Part shown: piece after piece, positions 26,334 through 34,877 of the stretch
How positions within the stretch are numbered: position 1 is the stretch's first letter
How the letters are laid out: the number at the start of each line of letters is the position of its first letter
NCBI GenBank assembly: GCA_021647885.1
Contig: JAKITV010000008.1
Coordinates: 1 to 64,000, forward strand
From: Flavobacteriaceae bacterium
GTDB taxonomy: Bacteria; Bacteroidota; Bacteroidia; Flavobacteriales; Flavobacteriaceae
Length of the DNA: 64,000 bases
Reading direction: 5' to 3'
Position numbers and translations under genes: made by a program
The notes under the pieces: model-generated
The model's database searches: none
The model's input: only the letters and a program-made list of their open reading frames with translations
Told to the model about the DNA's origin: nothing

Positions 26334-27197
26334 ATGAAAACAAAAAATATTTTCTATAAAATCTTCCTGTTTCTGTGCTTTGCTGGTTTTTTATTCTTAA
26401 CAGCATTTAAAAATAAATCAGAGAATATTCAGAACTCCATTATTTCAAATTATGTAACTGAGAAGGACGCCGTTGTACCATTTCAAAATACGAATGTAAG
26501 TGAGGATGGATTAGAAAATTTTAAAAAATGGAAAGGCACATTCCACTATGAACTTAATTATTCGGATGACATTTTTGAGCCTGGGGTAAGTTTTTTAAAA
26601 ATGAATGGACTTAGAGGCGAAGAAGTGGAACGTATTACTTTAGACGGTAATATTAATTTTACTCCAAAAGTGGGAAATAGCATATATATTGGAAGAGGCG
26701 TAGTAAATTACTCTGTTTCTCTTATGAATTATTCCGCTCTCGGAGAAGCTATGGTAATTCATTTTACAAACGGAAAGGGATCTGCAAAAATTAAACCTTT
26801 AATGGAGTTAATAGATGACGATTCTGAAATAGACGAGCAAATTAGAATAGAGTACCAAACACGTATAAAATTTGATTACAGAAATAGCACTTACGATATG
26901 CGGATTACACCTGGCGATTATGATGCAGATTTAGACGAATTTGGTGTTCCTGTTGAAAGTTCATCAAGAATTAATGTTACTAAGGCAATGATCAGAAAGT
27001 TGGAAGAGGAAGGGCGGTCAATTTTATACCCTGAAACTCTTAATGAAATGTTTCCTGACCGACCTAGAGAATTAGACCGATTAGATGTAACAGTTGAGGC
27101 TTTTGGTATGCCATTTTCATACTCAAGAAATATTTTAAAAGGTTCCTATAAAGATGAAAAAGGAGGCATTTTATCATGGAAATTTGTAGCCTATTAA
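26334..27197 (+). CDS. Exported or membrane-anchored protein of unknown function
   Basis: A 287-residue protein with an N-terminal hydrophobic segment (IFLFLCFAGFLFLTAF) that could be a signal peptide or anchor. The rest has no motif I recognise; beta-rich segments such as WKGTFHYELNYSDD and GNSIYIGRGVVNYSVSLMNYS are seen. It lies 18 bp after the preceding secreted protein, so the two are probably cotranscribed with the OmpA-domain gene. Confidence 0.6.
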   Translation: MKTKNIFYKIFLFLCFAGFLFLTAFKNKSENIQNSIISNYVTEKDAVVPFQNTNVSEDGLENFKKWKGTFHYELNYSDDIFEPGVSFLKMNGLRGEEVERITLDGNINFTPKVGNSIYIGRGVVNYSVSLMNYSALGEAMVIHFTNGKGSAKIKPLMELIDDDSEIDEQIRIEYQTRIKFDYRNSTYDMRITPGDYDADLDEFGVPVESSSRINVTKAMIRKLEEEGRSILYPETLNEMFPDRPRELDRLDVTVEAFGMPFSYSRNILKGSYKDEKGGILSWKFVAY

Positions 27198-27242
27198 GAA
27201 ATTAAACTAAATTTAGAGTTACTTGTTTCCCTAAAAAATCTA

Positions 27243-27458
27243 TTGTCAGACTATAAAAGTGTTAGACTCAATTGTATTGCTTACAATTATAATAATGATA
27301 TAAAGGTTAATTTATTTAGAATATTTAACATACCTCAAAAGGATATAAGACACTTAATTGAAAAAAGACTTCTAACGCCTAAAAGCTGTGATGGCAATAT
27401 ACTATTTAGACTTACTGAATTAATGCAGGCTTCATTCTATTATAAGAAAGATGATTGA
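27243..27458 (+). CDS. Small ORF of uncertain reality
   Basis: A 71-codon frame starting with TTG; no ATG is available. IPQKDIRHLIEKRLLTP and GNILFRLTELMQASFYYKKDD faintly resemble a helix-turn-helix or excisionase-like protein, which would suit a neighbour of tRNA-targeted integration, but nothing decisive is seen. It could equally be a decayed fragment. Confidence 0.3.
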   Translation: MSDYKSVRLNCIAYNYNNDIKVNLFRIFNIPQKDIRHLIEKRLLTPKSCDGNILFRLTELMQASFYYKKDD

Positions 27459-27667
27459 ACCCTATACCGAAAAATATTCTTTAATCTTCAATTAAAAATA
27501 AAATCCCGAACTTAGTGTCTGTATTTAATTACTCCAAGAATATTATAACAGAGTGATTAAAGCCGAAGAAAGTGAATAAAAGTCAAATTTAGGGGTTCTT
27601 TTTAGGGGCTTTTTAAAAAGAAAAAAGTCTAACATTTAGATTTTCATCTTATTAGACTTTTCTGAAG
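27459..27667. other. Non-coding stretch with possible recombinase tail
   Basis: The frame 27529-27579 reads LLQEYYNRVIKAEESE and stops, directly before the terminator and the tRNA fragment. A C-terminal remnant of a gene is possible, and a tyrosine recombinase would fit the tRNA context, but sixteen codons are too few to name it. No other gene is seen. Confidence 0.25.
27623..27661. terminator. Bidirectional terminator hairpin
   Basis: AAAAGTCTAA (27623-27632) and TTAGACTTTT (27652-27661) form a 10-bp stem with an A-run before it and a T-run at its end. On the minus strand it lies immediately downstream of the displaced tRNA 3' fragment and may be the original terminator of that tRNA gene. 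Confidence 0.7.
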
Positions 27668-27709
27668 TAGCGGGAGCTGGACTCGAACCAGCGACCTTTG
27701 GGTTATGAG
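27668..27709 (-). repeat. 42-bp copy of the 3' half of the initiator tRNA gene (attachment-site-like)
   Basis: Identical over 42 bases to positions 29053-29094 of the intact tRNA gene, from the acceptor 3' strand through the T-arm to the anticodon CAT. The match breaks off inside the anticodon loop. A tRNA 3' half in direct repeat is the usual trace of site-specific integration. A 13-bp piece of the same sequence (CGACCTTTGGGT) recurs at 27771-27783. Confidence 0.85.
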
Positions 27710-27814
27710 TTTTTATTTGCATGTGTTGTATTCTTTACAAATTGATTATAAGATAGTTAACTTTTAAAAAACGACCTTTGGGTAAAAATCATGTACGACT
27801 TTATATGTAATGTT

Positions 27815-28270
27815 TTATTCTTTTATGGCGTTTTTTAAATTTAAAGGAGATCCATTTTTATAATTGTCAAACAGACCTTGTAGCATAGCAACAACAGTAA
27901 TTTCAAAATATAAACCCATATTAAGACCAAGGCTAGTCTGTTTATTCCAAAACTTCTCTAAAAGCTCTGCGTTATTAAAAGGTAAACACAAATATTTTAC
28001 TTTATTCTTTTTTGGTTTTTCTAAAACCATTAATATGGCTTTGGTTTTTCCTGTTTCTAACTCGTTAAAATAATAATAAGTATAGTTGTACTTTTCTATT
28101 TTATGATTAAAAAACTCTTTCAACTCATAGCCATCTTTGATCTCTCTGCCGTTTTTAATATCATCTTCATAACCTGTGGTTAAATAATTGTATTCTTCTA
28201 AAGTAGTTGTGGTTTGCCCAAAGGCGGTAATGCTTAATAAAAAGCAAAGTAGTAATGTAATTTTTTTCAT
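27815..28270 (-). CDS. Secreted protein of unknown function, paralogue A
   Basis: A 151-residue protein with signal peptide MKKITLLLCFLLSITAFGQ, followed by TLEEYNYLTTGYEDDIKNGREIKDGYELKEF. The first 55 residues match the neighbouring gene product closely, then the two diverge. No catalytic motif is recognised. It lies 11 bp downstream of paralogue B on the same strand, within the tRNA-bounded segment. Confidence 0.72.
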   Translation of the reverse strand: MKKITLLLCFLLSITAFGQTTTTLEEYNYLTTGYEDDIKNGREIKDGYELKEFFNHKIEKYNYTYYYFNELETGKTKAILMVLEKPKKNKVKYLCLPFNNAELLEKFWNKQTSLGLNMGLYFEITVVAMLQGLFDNYKNGSPLNLKNAIKE

Positions 28271-28281
28271 GGTATAGGTTT

Positions 28282-28740
28282 TTAATATTTATTTAAGGTA
28301 TAGGCTTTAGATAGCATCATATATGTGTTCCATTGATAATGTATTGATGAAGAAGTTGATTTAGATTTATTTTCTTTTTTAAAAAAATCATTCACAGCAA
28401 GGTTTAATATTTCTTTGTCACTCATAAAAGTAGGGACACACAAATAGTCAATATACCCTGTATCTTCTCTTCTTCTCTCAATTAAAAACCCAGCGACCCT
28501 ATTTTCATCAACTTTTTTAAATCCATAAATAGTAGTCTTTCTATTTATAACATTACCACCATCTTTAACATTAAAATGCCATGCGTCTATGTACTTTAAT
28601 TCATAACCACTTTTAAGATCACGACCAGTTTCTTTATCTAATTTATAACCTTTGGTTAAATAATTGTATTCTTCTAAAGTGGTTTGCCCAAAGGCTGCAA
28701 TGCTTAATAAAAAGCAAAGTAGTAATGTAAGTTTTTTCAT
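28282..28740 (-). CDS. Secreted protein of unknown function, paralogue B
   Basis: The ATG at 28740 begins a 152-residue protein with signal peptide MKKLTLLLCFLLSIAAFGQ. The frame is open for 30 codons further upstream, but the signal peptide fixes this start. TLEEYNYLTKGYKLDKETGRDLKSGYELKY mirrors paralogue A. Nucleotide identity is also high over the signal peptide region, including CCAAAGGC(G/T)G and AATGCTTAATAA, so the duplication is fairly recent at that end. Confidence 0.72.
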   Translation of the reverse strand: MKKLTLLLCFLLSIAAFGQTTLEEYNYLTKGYKLDKETGRDLKSGYELKYIDAWHFNVKDGGNVINRKTTIYGFKKVDENRVAGFLIERRREDTGYIDYLCVPTFMSDKEILNLAVNDFFKKENKSKSTSSSIHYQWNTYMMLSKAYTLNKY

Positions 28741-28830
28741 AATATTTAGTTTAACCCCAAATATAAGCAATGTTTTTATATGTACGTTTTCATGTACGAC
28801 TTTGCTATATTTATGATATTTTTTAACCAT

Positions 28831-29052
28831 AGCAAAGTAAACAAAGCCTAAAAGCCCTTACGTTACAAGGGTTTTTATATTAGTAGCGGGAGCTGGATAA
28901 ACTCGCTATGCTCGTTGGACCAGAATATATGGAATCTTGTACAAAGAAGCTCTAATTGCTACGCAATTCATGCTTTTGATTTTTGTCCTCAAGATGATGC
29001 AAGATTTAATTCCAAAATAAAAGCTCCTTGAATGTCTCAAGGAGCTTCTTTG
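28831..29052. other. Non-coding stretch with hairpin, tRNA 3' fragment and inserted palindromes
   Basis: AGCCCTT..AAGGG with a T-run (about 28852-28878) is a terminator-like hairpin. TAGCGGGAGCTGGA (28882-28895) is a copy of the tRNA 3' end, broken off where an imperfect palindrome AACTCGCTATGCTCGTT begins. A further palindrome AATTGCTACGCAATT lies at about 28955-28969. No gene is seen. Confidence 0.6.
29021..29050 (-). terminator. Rho-independent terminator of the initiator tRNA
   Basis: Perfect 10-bp stem AAGCTCCTTG (29021-29030) / CAAGGAGCTT (29038-29047). On the minus strand it lies just after the tRNA 3' end and is followed by TTATTTT. Confidence 0.85.
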
Positions 29053-29125
<73 letters not shown>

Positions 29126-29197
29126 ATTTATATTTTTGAAAGTTTAAATACTAAACTTAACTTATTTTCTATTAAAAGCACTTAACTAGTAGGTACC

Positions 29198-29236
29198 ATG
29201 TCCCGTACTTGTTACGGGATACTGCTCTATCCCGCG
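29198..29236. repeat. 5' fragment of the initiator tRNA with an abutting palindromic repeat
   Basis: ACTGCTCTATCCCGCG (29221-29236) equals the first 16 bases of the tRNA read on the minus strand. Directly attached is a palindrome TCCCGTA (29201-29207) / TACGGGA (29213-29219) with loop CTTGT, of the window-wide family. The rest of the tRNA copy is missing. Confidence 0.75.
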
Positions 29237-29358
29237 ATATTGGATTGCAAATATACAACGCTTTTTATTTCTAACAAGTATATTATATAAAAAAATGCCA
29301 CTCCAATTTGAAATGACATTTTACCAATAAAAAACAGTTACTATGATTAAATTCTTAT

Positions 29359-30261
29359 CTAGTCGGTATCTACTAATACAGAATTATTTGTTTCATTTAA
29401 GTTTATATATTCAAATTGTATCATATTAGGAATACTTTTTGCTAAACTAGCAAAGTCGCCTTTTAAATCGTTATTGTTAAGCATTAACACTTTTAAATTT
29501 TGAAGATTTGCAAGTTCATTTGGAATACTTCCATAGAATAAATTATCTGATAAGATCAACTCTTCTAAATTTGCTAAATCTCCTAAATTAGAAGGTATAG
29601 CACCAAATAAGCTATTATCAAACAGATTTAGTTTTTCTAAAGAAGTTAGATTCTTAATAGTGGCAGGAATTTTTCCAGATAAACGGTTACTGCTTAAATA
29701 AATTTCTTTAAGGTTTGTTAGCAAACCTATTTCAGCAGGAATGTTACCATGAAAATCGTTATTGAACATTTCCAGTCTTTCAAGACTAACTAAACTGCCA
29801 ATAGTAGATGGAATATTTCCTTCTAATTTATTCATAAACAACTCTAAAGTTACAAGAGCTTGTAAATTTCCAATACTATTAGGAAGACGTCCTTCTAAAC
29901 TATTAAAAGCTATATTTAATTCTTTTAACTGTTTCAAGTTTCCTATTGAGTTAGGAATATCTCCAGAGATTTTATTTCTGAATAAATTAAGAGTTCTTAA
30001 GTTAATAAGGTCACCTAACTCCTTTGGTAAAGTTCCAACTAGATTATTAAAACTTAAATCTAATTCAACAACTTTATTTTCTTCTACAATAACACCATAC
30101 CAAGTAGAGACAGGATCTTGCATATTCCAAGTCACAGCCCAATTATCGCCTTGGGTAGCATTACAAATAGCAATTAAGGCATTCTTTTCTTTTATCGAAA
30201 CATTACAAAATGCCAATGTAGTAATTAAACAAAATAATAGTGTAGTCTTTAAGGTTTTCAT
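29359..30261 (-). CDS. Secreted leucine-rich-repeat protein, plant-type repeats
   Basis: A 300-residue protein with a signal peptide (TLLFCLITTLAFC), an N-terminal cap like that of plant receptor-like proteins (EKNALIAICNATQGDNWAVTWNMQDPVSTWYGV) and about eight 24-residue repeats of the form LxxLxLxxNxLxGxIPxxIGxL. No anchor or C-terminal secretion domain is seen. Plant-type LRRs occur sporadically in Bacteroidetes and usually serve protein binding or surface attachment. It stands alone between the tRNA region and the ABC-F gene. Confidence 0.88.
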   Translation of the reverse strand: MKTLKTTLLFCLITTLAFCNVSIKEKNALIAICNATQGDNWAVTWNMQDPVSTWYGVIVEENKVVELDLSFNNLVGTLPKELGDLINLRTLNLFRNKISGDIPNSIGNLKQLKELNIAFNSLEGRLPNSIGNLQALVTLELFMNKLEGNIPSTIGSLVSLERLEMFNNDFHGNIPAEIGLLTNLKEIYLSSNRLSGKIPATIKNLTSLEKLNLFDNSLFGAIPSNLGDLANLEELILSDNLFYGSIPNELANLQNLKVLMLNNNDLKGDFASLAKSIPNMIQFEYINLNETNNSVLVDTD

Positions 30262-30364
30262 AATAGTAGATTTTAATTTGGGCTTTAAATCTGGATACGA
30301 ATATATAAATAATTCGACAAACTACCAATTTTTTTCGATGAACGGTAAGCAAGTAAGAAATAGA

Positions 30365-32278
30365 CTACACGTTTAACTGCTCTATTTCTAGATGTAAGTC
30401 TTCCCAGTTTTGCATTAACTCATTGAGTTTGTCTTTCTTTTTTTGATACTCATCAAAGAATTTTGGGTTAGATACTGTAACATCGTAATTGGTTTCTAAT
30501 TCTACATCAATCTCTTTTACTTCTCGTTCCAACTGATTGATCTGGGTTTCAACTTTGCTTAATTTATTATTTAGGGATTTTATTCTTTTTTGATTTTGAT
30601 AAGATTGTTTATTCTGTTCATTAACGACTTCTTTCTTAACAACGTCTCGCTTTTCTATATCTCTTAAATTTTGAATGTTTCGCTGCTCTAAATAAAAATC
30701 TATATCACCCAAATACTCTTTAATTCTCTGGTTTTTAAACTCGTAAACTTTATTGGTTAATCCTTTAAGAAAATCTCTATCGTGCGATACAACAATTAAA
30801 GTGCCTTCAAACTTTTTTAATGCCTCTTTAAGAACACTTTTAGACTTTATATCCAGATGGTTGGTAGGCTCATCCATTACTAAAAAATTTAAAGGTTGCA
30901 ATAATAATTTAGCTAATGCCAAACGGTTTCGCTCACCACCCGAAAGCACTCTCACATATTTATCAACATCATCGCCACGAAATAGAAATGCACCTAAAAT
31001 ATCTCGCACTTTACTTCTATTGGTTTTATTTGCAGCATCAATCATGGTATCCAAAACTGTTTTGCTGCCATCTAAAAAATCGACTTGATTTTGAGCAAAA
31101 TATCCTATCTGAACATTATGTCCCAGTTTTAATTTTCCATCAAAAGGGATTTCGTTAACAATTATTTTTGCCAATGTAGTTTTACCTTGTCCATTTTGAC
31201 CAACAAAAGCAATTTTACTATCTCTATCTACTAAAAGGTTAACATTTTTTAAAACTTGTAACTCGCCGTAATTTTTGGCTACATTTTCTGATTCTATAAC
31301 CACTTTTCCTGGAACGATAGATACTGGAAAATTTAAAGACATTACACTTTTATCAACATCATCTACTTCAATACGATCTATTTTATCTAATTTTTTTATA
31401 AGAGATTGTGCCATTGTAGCTTTATTTGCTTTGGCTCTAAATTTCTCGATCAACTTTTGGGTATGCTCAATATGTTTTTGCTGATTTTTTTGAGATGCCA
31501 ATTGCTGTTCTCTAATTTCTTCTCTTAAGACTAAATATTTTGAATACGGTTTTGGATAATCGTAAATTCTACCTAAAGATATTTCAATAGTTCTATTGGT
31601 AACATTATCTAAAACCATCTTATCATGCGAGACAATTACAACTGCACCAGCATAATTTTTTAAAAATGATTCCAGCCAAATAATGGATTCTATATCTAGA
31701 TGGTTTGTAGGTTCGTCTAACAGTAGCACATCGTTATTCTGAAGCAAAAGTTTAGCCAGTTCTATACGCATACGCCAACCTCCTGAAAATGTATCTGTGA
31801 GTTTATTAAAATCTTCACGTTTAAACCCAAGACCTTGAAGAATCTTTTCGGTTGCTCCTTGGTAATTATAGCCGCCTATTATTTCGTATTGATGTTGAAT
31901 ATCATTTAAATCTACCATGAGTTGATGATAGGATTCGCTATCATAATCAGTACGCTCTACAAGTTGCTTATTTATGTTTTCTATTTTTGCTTCTAATTCT
32001 TTTATTTCGGTAAATGCTTGATAGGATTCTTCAAGAATTGTTCTTCCGTAAACAAAATCAATATCTTGCTTTAAAAAGCCAATAGAAATCTCCTTTTCTG
32101 ATGCAATTTGACCAGAATCAGATTCCATTTCTCCAGATAATATTTTTAATAATGTTGATTTTCCAGCTCCATTTTTGCCAACCAAACCTACACGATCTCC
32201 GTTGCCTAAACGAAACGTTATATCTTCAAACAAATAATCGCCTTGAAATGAAATAGAAACCTTATGTATATTAAGCAT
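30365..32278 (-). CDS. ABC-F family ATPase (Uup/EttA-like)
   Basis: A 637-residue protein with two ATP-binding cassettes and no membrane part. Walker A motifs are GKNGAGKS and GQNGQGKT, signature motifs FSGGWRMR and LSGGERNR, Walker B LLLDEP and LVMDEP. An interdomain linker rich in Lys/Gln (QKNQQKHIEHTQKLIEKF) and a C-terminal coiled coil fit the Uup branch. ABC-F proteins act on ribosomes to relieve stalled translation; some give antibiotic resistance, but nothing here indicates that. Confidence 0.92.
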   Translation of the reverse strand: MLNIHKVSISFQGDYLFEDITFRLGNGDRVGLVGKNGAGKSTLLKILSGEMESDSGQIASEKEISIGFLKQDIDFVYGRTILEESYQAFTEIKELEAKIENINKQLVERTDYDSESYHQLMVDLNDIQHQYEIIGGYNYQGATEKILQGLGFKREDFNKLTDTFSGGWRMRIELAKLLLQNNDVLLLDEPTNHLDIESIIWLESFLKNYAGAVVIVSHDKMVLDNVTNRTIEISLGRIYDYPKPYSKYLVLREEIREQQLASQKNQQKHIEHTQKLIEKFRAKANKATMAQSLIKKLDKIDRIEVDDVDKSVMSLNFPVSIVPGKVVIESENVAKNYGELQVLKNVNLLVDRDSKIAFVGQNGQGKTTLAKIIVNEIPFDGKLKLGHNVQIGYFAQNQVDFLDGSKTVLDTMIDAANKTNRSKVRDILGAFLFRGDDVDKYVRVLSGGERNRLALAKLLLQPLNFLVMDEPTNHLDIKSKSVLKEALKKFEGTLIVVSHDRDFLKGLTNKVYEFKNQRIKEYLGDIDFYLEQRNIQNLRDIEKRDVVKKEVVNEQNKQSYQNQKRIKSLNNKLSKVETQINQLEREVKEIDVELETNYDVTVSNPKFFDEYQKKKDKLNELMQNWEDLHLEIEQLNV

Positions 32279-32333
32279 CTTTGTTACAAAAGTTACAGTA
32301 ATTAACCCAATAATAGGTTAATTTTGAAATTAG

Positions 32334-32357
32334 ATTCCCGTTTTCACGGGAATGACA
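32334..32357. repeat. Miniature palindromic repeat between the ABC-F and DUF983 genes
   Basis: Perfect stem ATTCCCGT (32334-32341) / ACGGGAAT (32346-32353), loop TTTC, tail GACA. Confidence 0.85.
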
Positions 32358-32431
32358 ATTTCAATGAAAACCACAAGGCAGAGCCTCGAGGAATTCTTTT
32401 TAATTAAAACGCTAAAATAACATAATTGCCC

Positions 32432-32815
32432 ATGTTAAAAAAAGGAAATAAACTATATAGTATTTTTACTGGAAGTTGTCCAAAATGTAATGAAGAAAAT
32501 ATGTATATAAATAAAAATGCTTATAATCTTACAGATACTTTAAAAATGCACGAGCGTTGCTCTAACTGTAAAACAAAATATAAAATTGAACCTTCCTTTT
32601 TTTACGGTTCGATGTATGTTAGTTATCCTGTTGGAATTATTTTTGCCTTTGCTGCTTTTATTATATCCTATAAATTTTTGAGCACTAGCATACATACAGC
32701 TTTTATAAGTATAATAATTACTATGGTAGTGTTTTTACCAATAATACTACGTCTTTCTAGAAATATTTGGATTAATTTGTTTATGAAATTCGATAAGAGT
32801 TTAGTAAAGAAATAA
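32432..32815 (+). CDS. DUF983 family membrane protein
   Basis: A 127-residue protein. An N-terminal zinc-ribbon-like part has CPKCNEENMY and CSNCKTKY, followed by two transmembrane helices (VGIIFAFAAFIISYKFL; AFISIIITMVVFLPIIL). DUF983 proteins are of unknown function, common in Bacteroidetes. The frame opens with TTG two codons upstream; the ATG at 32432 is preferred. It converges with the FAD oxidoreductase gene. Confidence 0.88.
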   Translation: MLKKGNKLYSIFTGSCPKCNEENMYINKNAYNLTDTLKMHERCSNCKTKYKIEPSFFYGSMYVSYPVGIIFAFAAFIISYKFLSTSIHTAFISIIITMVVFLPIILRLSRNIWINLFMKFDKSLVKK

Positions 32816-32823
32816 TTCAGTTT

Positions 32824-33867
32824 TTAGCTAAACCTACTTATATTAATCTCTTTTTCTAAAGGTTTTCCTTTTTCAATAAAACTAAACAATTGCTTTGCCA
32901 CATAAGGCGCAGTCATTACTCCTCTTGTACCTAACCCATTTAGAACAAACATATTTTTATGTTGATGATGTTGTCCTACCAATGGTCTTCTGTCTTTAAC
33001 GGTAGGTCTTATTCCTGCCACTTGATCTACAACTTTATAATCACAAAGCATAAATCTTTCTAGTTTATTTAAAAGCTCCTCTTTTGCTTTAACTGTAATA
33101 TTATGAGTTGTATCTTCCCAATTATATGTTGCGCCTACTATATATAAGTCCTTTCCTAATGGCATAATAAACACGCTTGATTTTAGTATAAAATCAATTT
33201 TTAAATCTGGCGCGTAAATTGTTAGAAGTTCTCCTTTAGCTGGCTTTAATGGCAGATAGTTAAAAAACGGGTTTTTTGTTAATCCAAATCCTTCAGCAAA
33301 TACAACCTTACTGGCTTCATGATTTTTGTAAATTACATGTGTTGGATTTGAAATAAGATCACTATAATTAAAAGTCTCTTTTATAAACTGTCCTTTAGTT
33401 TCTAAATCATCTCTGTATTTTTCAATAAGTGAAGTAGTATCTATTTGTCCTGTTTGCAGCACTTTGCCCAAACCATATTTAGAATCTATAGCTGTATTTG
33501 TTGAATGCTCAATTTTGGCTGACAAAAACTCAGATAAGTTTGGTCTATCACAAGCTTCAAACCAATTGTTTTGTTCTTCAACAGAAGCAAATAAACGATA
33601 GACAGAAATTTTATAATCGAGTTTTGTATTTAAGCTTCGCTCTAATGCATGATACATCGGCAATGCCAAATCAAGTTGTTCTTTGGCTTTCCAAACTTTT
33701 GTAAACCGTTTTAAGATTACAGGATTGTACATGCCTCCTGCAACAGTTGAAGAATGTTGAGACTCATTATCGAATACCACAAAAGATTTATCATGCTGCT
33801 TTAATATTTCGCAAAATAATATGCCTGCAAGACCAGAACCAACTACAATATAATCGACTTTCTTCAT
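32824..33867 (-). CDS. FAD-dependent oxidoreductase (DAO family)
   Basis: A 347-residue flavoprotein beginning MKKVDYIVVGSGLAG, the dinucleotide-binding motif. The remainder follows the DAO/glycine-oxidase pattern, with a C-terminal GIRPTVKDRRPLVG and LNGLGTRGVMTAPY. The substrate is unknown. The frame starts with GTG two codons upstream, but the ATG at 33867 gives the usual N-terminus. It follows gldN on the same strand but is separated from it by a strong terminator hairpin. Confidence 0.86.
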   Translation of the reverse strand: MKKVDYIVVGSGLAGILFCEILKQHDKSFVVFDNESQHSSTVAGGMYNPVILKRFTKVWKAKEQLDLALPMYHALERSLNTKLDYKISVYRLFASVEEQNNWFEACDRPNLSEFLSAKIEHSTNTAIDSKYGLGKVLQTGQIDTTSLIEKYRDDLETKGQFIKETFNYSDLISNPTHVIYKNHEASKVVFAEGFGLTKNPFFNYLPLKPAKGELLTIYAPDLKIDFILKSSVFIMPLGKDLYIVGATYNWEDTTHNITVKAKEELLNKLERFMLCDYKVVDQVAGIRPTVKDRRPLVGQHHQHKNMFVLNGLGTRGVMTAPYVAKQLFSFIEKGKPLEKEINISRFS

Positions 33868-33892
33868 ATGCACACAAAATTAGTTATAAAAA

Positions 33893-33920
33893 AAACGCTC
33901 ACAAATAATTGTGAGCGTTT
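33893..33920. terminator. Bidirectional terminator after gldN
   Basis: Perfect 11-bp stem AAACGCTCACA (33893-33903) / TGTGAGCGTTT (33910-33920), loop AATAAT, with A- and T-runs on both flanks. It ends the gldKLMN transcript on the minus strand. Confidence 0.9.
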
Positions 33921-33941
33921 TTTATTGTTTAGCTACAGGCT

Positions 33942-34832
33942 TTAGTAGCTCCACATATCTTGTTCGAAATCTCGAATCTTTTCTTTAATTCTGTCCGATT
34001 CTAAAAGTTGCATTAAAGCATTATTGCTAATGTACTCAGTAACTGCTCTATCACCTTGTACATTTTCTTCTCGAAAAATGTAGCCATTAAAACGTCTGGA
34101 ATTTAATAGGTGATCGAATGATAAAGGAATTGCACTGTTTTTACCATTAAACACTTTGGCTTTATGCAATACATCTCTTGCATCTGGGAAGAATACCCAA
34201 AATAAAGGGACTAAATCACTTTCGTCTGTATCAATAAAGTTAACATCTGGTGATACTGGAGCAATACCAAGTAATCGGTATCTTAATTCTCCTAAACGCT
34301 TATCAAAATACCAAAGTCCTTTTATATGATACTCTGCAATATCTGCAGCAGTAATATCTCTTCTATTAATATATTCGGGAGATAATTCTTCTCCAGCATT
34401 AATTTGTTCAATACCAAGCTCGGTAGTATCAATTAATGTTAATGCTGCTTCTATATCCTTTAATGTACGTTTTGAAGTAAAATAAGAATCATCGTAAATA
34501 TGTTCAATGTCCCCATTTTTAACACTAGTCATTAACACATCAAATAGAGAACGTCTATCTCTACCAATGTTATTGGTATCTATTGGATAATACAATGGGA
34601 AGTTTGTACGCTCGTCCAGAACTATTTTTTCCCAAACCATTTTAGAATATAATATGTCTCTATCGTCAACATAACCATATTCTAATGGTTTATCATTATC
34701 TAACGCTATTTGTGCATCTGTTTTTACACCTATTTCATCTGGGCTTTGAGCGTTTAAAATGTTTGCTTGTGAGAACGAACTGCTTACAGCAAAAACACAT
34801 AATACGGTTAATATTAAACTTTTTAAATTCAT
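33942..34832 (-). CDS. gldN: GldN, type IX secretion/gliding motility protein
   Basis: A 296-residue periplasmic protein with signal peptide VLCVFAVSSSFSQA. GYVDDRDILYSKMVWEKIVLDERTN and NFPLYYP are family motifs, as are LWYFDKRLGELRYRLLGIAP and the C-terminal DFEQDMWSY. With GldK it forms the ring of the type IX secretion machine on the periplasmic side of the outer membrane. It is the last gene of gldK-L-M-N, 45 bp after gldM. Confidence 0.97.
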   Translation of the reverse strand: MNLKSLILTVLCVFAVSSSFSQANILNAQSPDEIGVKTDAQIALDNDKPLEYGYVDDRDILYSKMVWEKIVLDERTNFPLYYPIDTNNIGRDRRSLFDVLMTSVKNGDIEHIYDDSYFTSKRTLKDIEAALTLIDTTELGIEQINAGEELSPEYINRRDITAADIAEYHIKGLWYFDKRLGELRYRLLGIAPVSPDVNFIDTDESDLVPLFWVFFPDARDVLHKAKVFNGKNSAIPLSFDHLLNSRRFNGYIFREENVQGDRAVTEYISNNALMQLLESDRIKEKIRDFEQDMWSY

Positions 34833-34877
34833 ATTAGTTCAAGTTTATTAGTATGGGACAGATTAATTCTATCTCTT

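Larger units (their letters stand above)
27710..29052. mobile_element. Putative remnant of an integrative element at the initiator tRNA
   Basis: The segment is bounded by the 42-bp tRNA repeat at 27668-27709 and the intact tRNA gene at 29053-29125. It carries two tandem paralogous secreted proteins and further tRNA fragments at 27771-27783 and 28882-28895, but no integrase. Interpretation as a decayed island or satellite is an inference. Confidence 0.5.

Noticed and set aside
27668-27709. A second tRNA gene
   Set aside because: Only the 3' half is present; D-arm, 5' acceptor strand and half the anticodon stem are missing.
30365-32278. Antibiotic-resistance ABC-F protein
   Set aside because: Linker and coiled-coil C-terminus fit the housekeeping Uup-like branch; nothing points to resistance.
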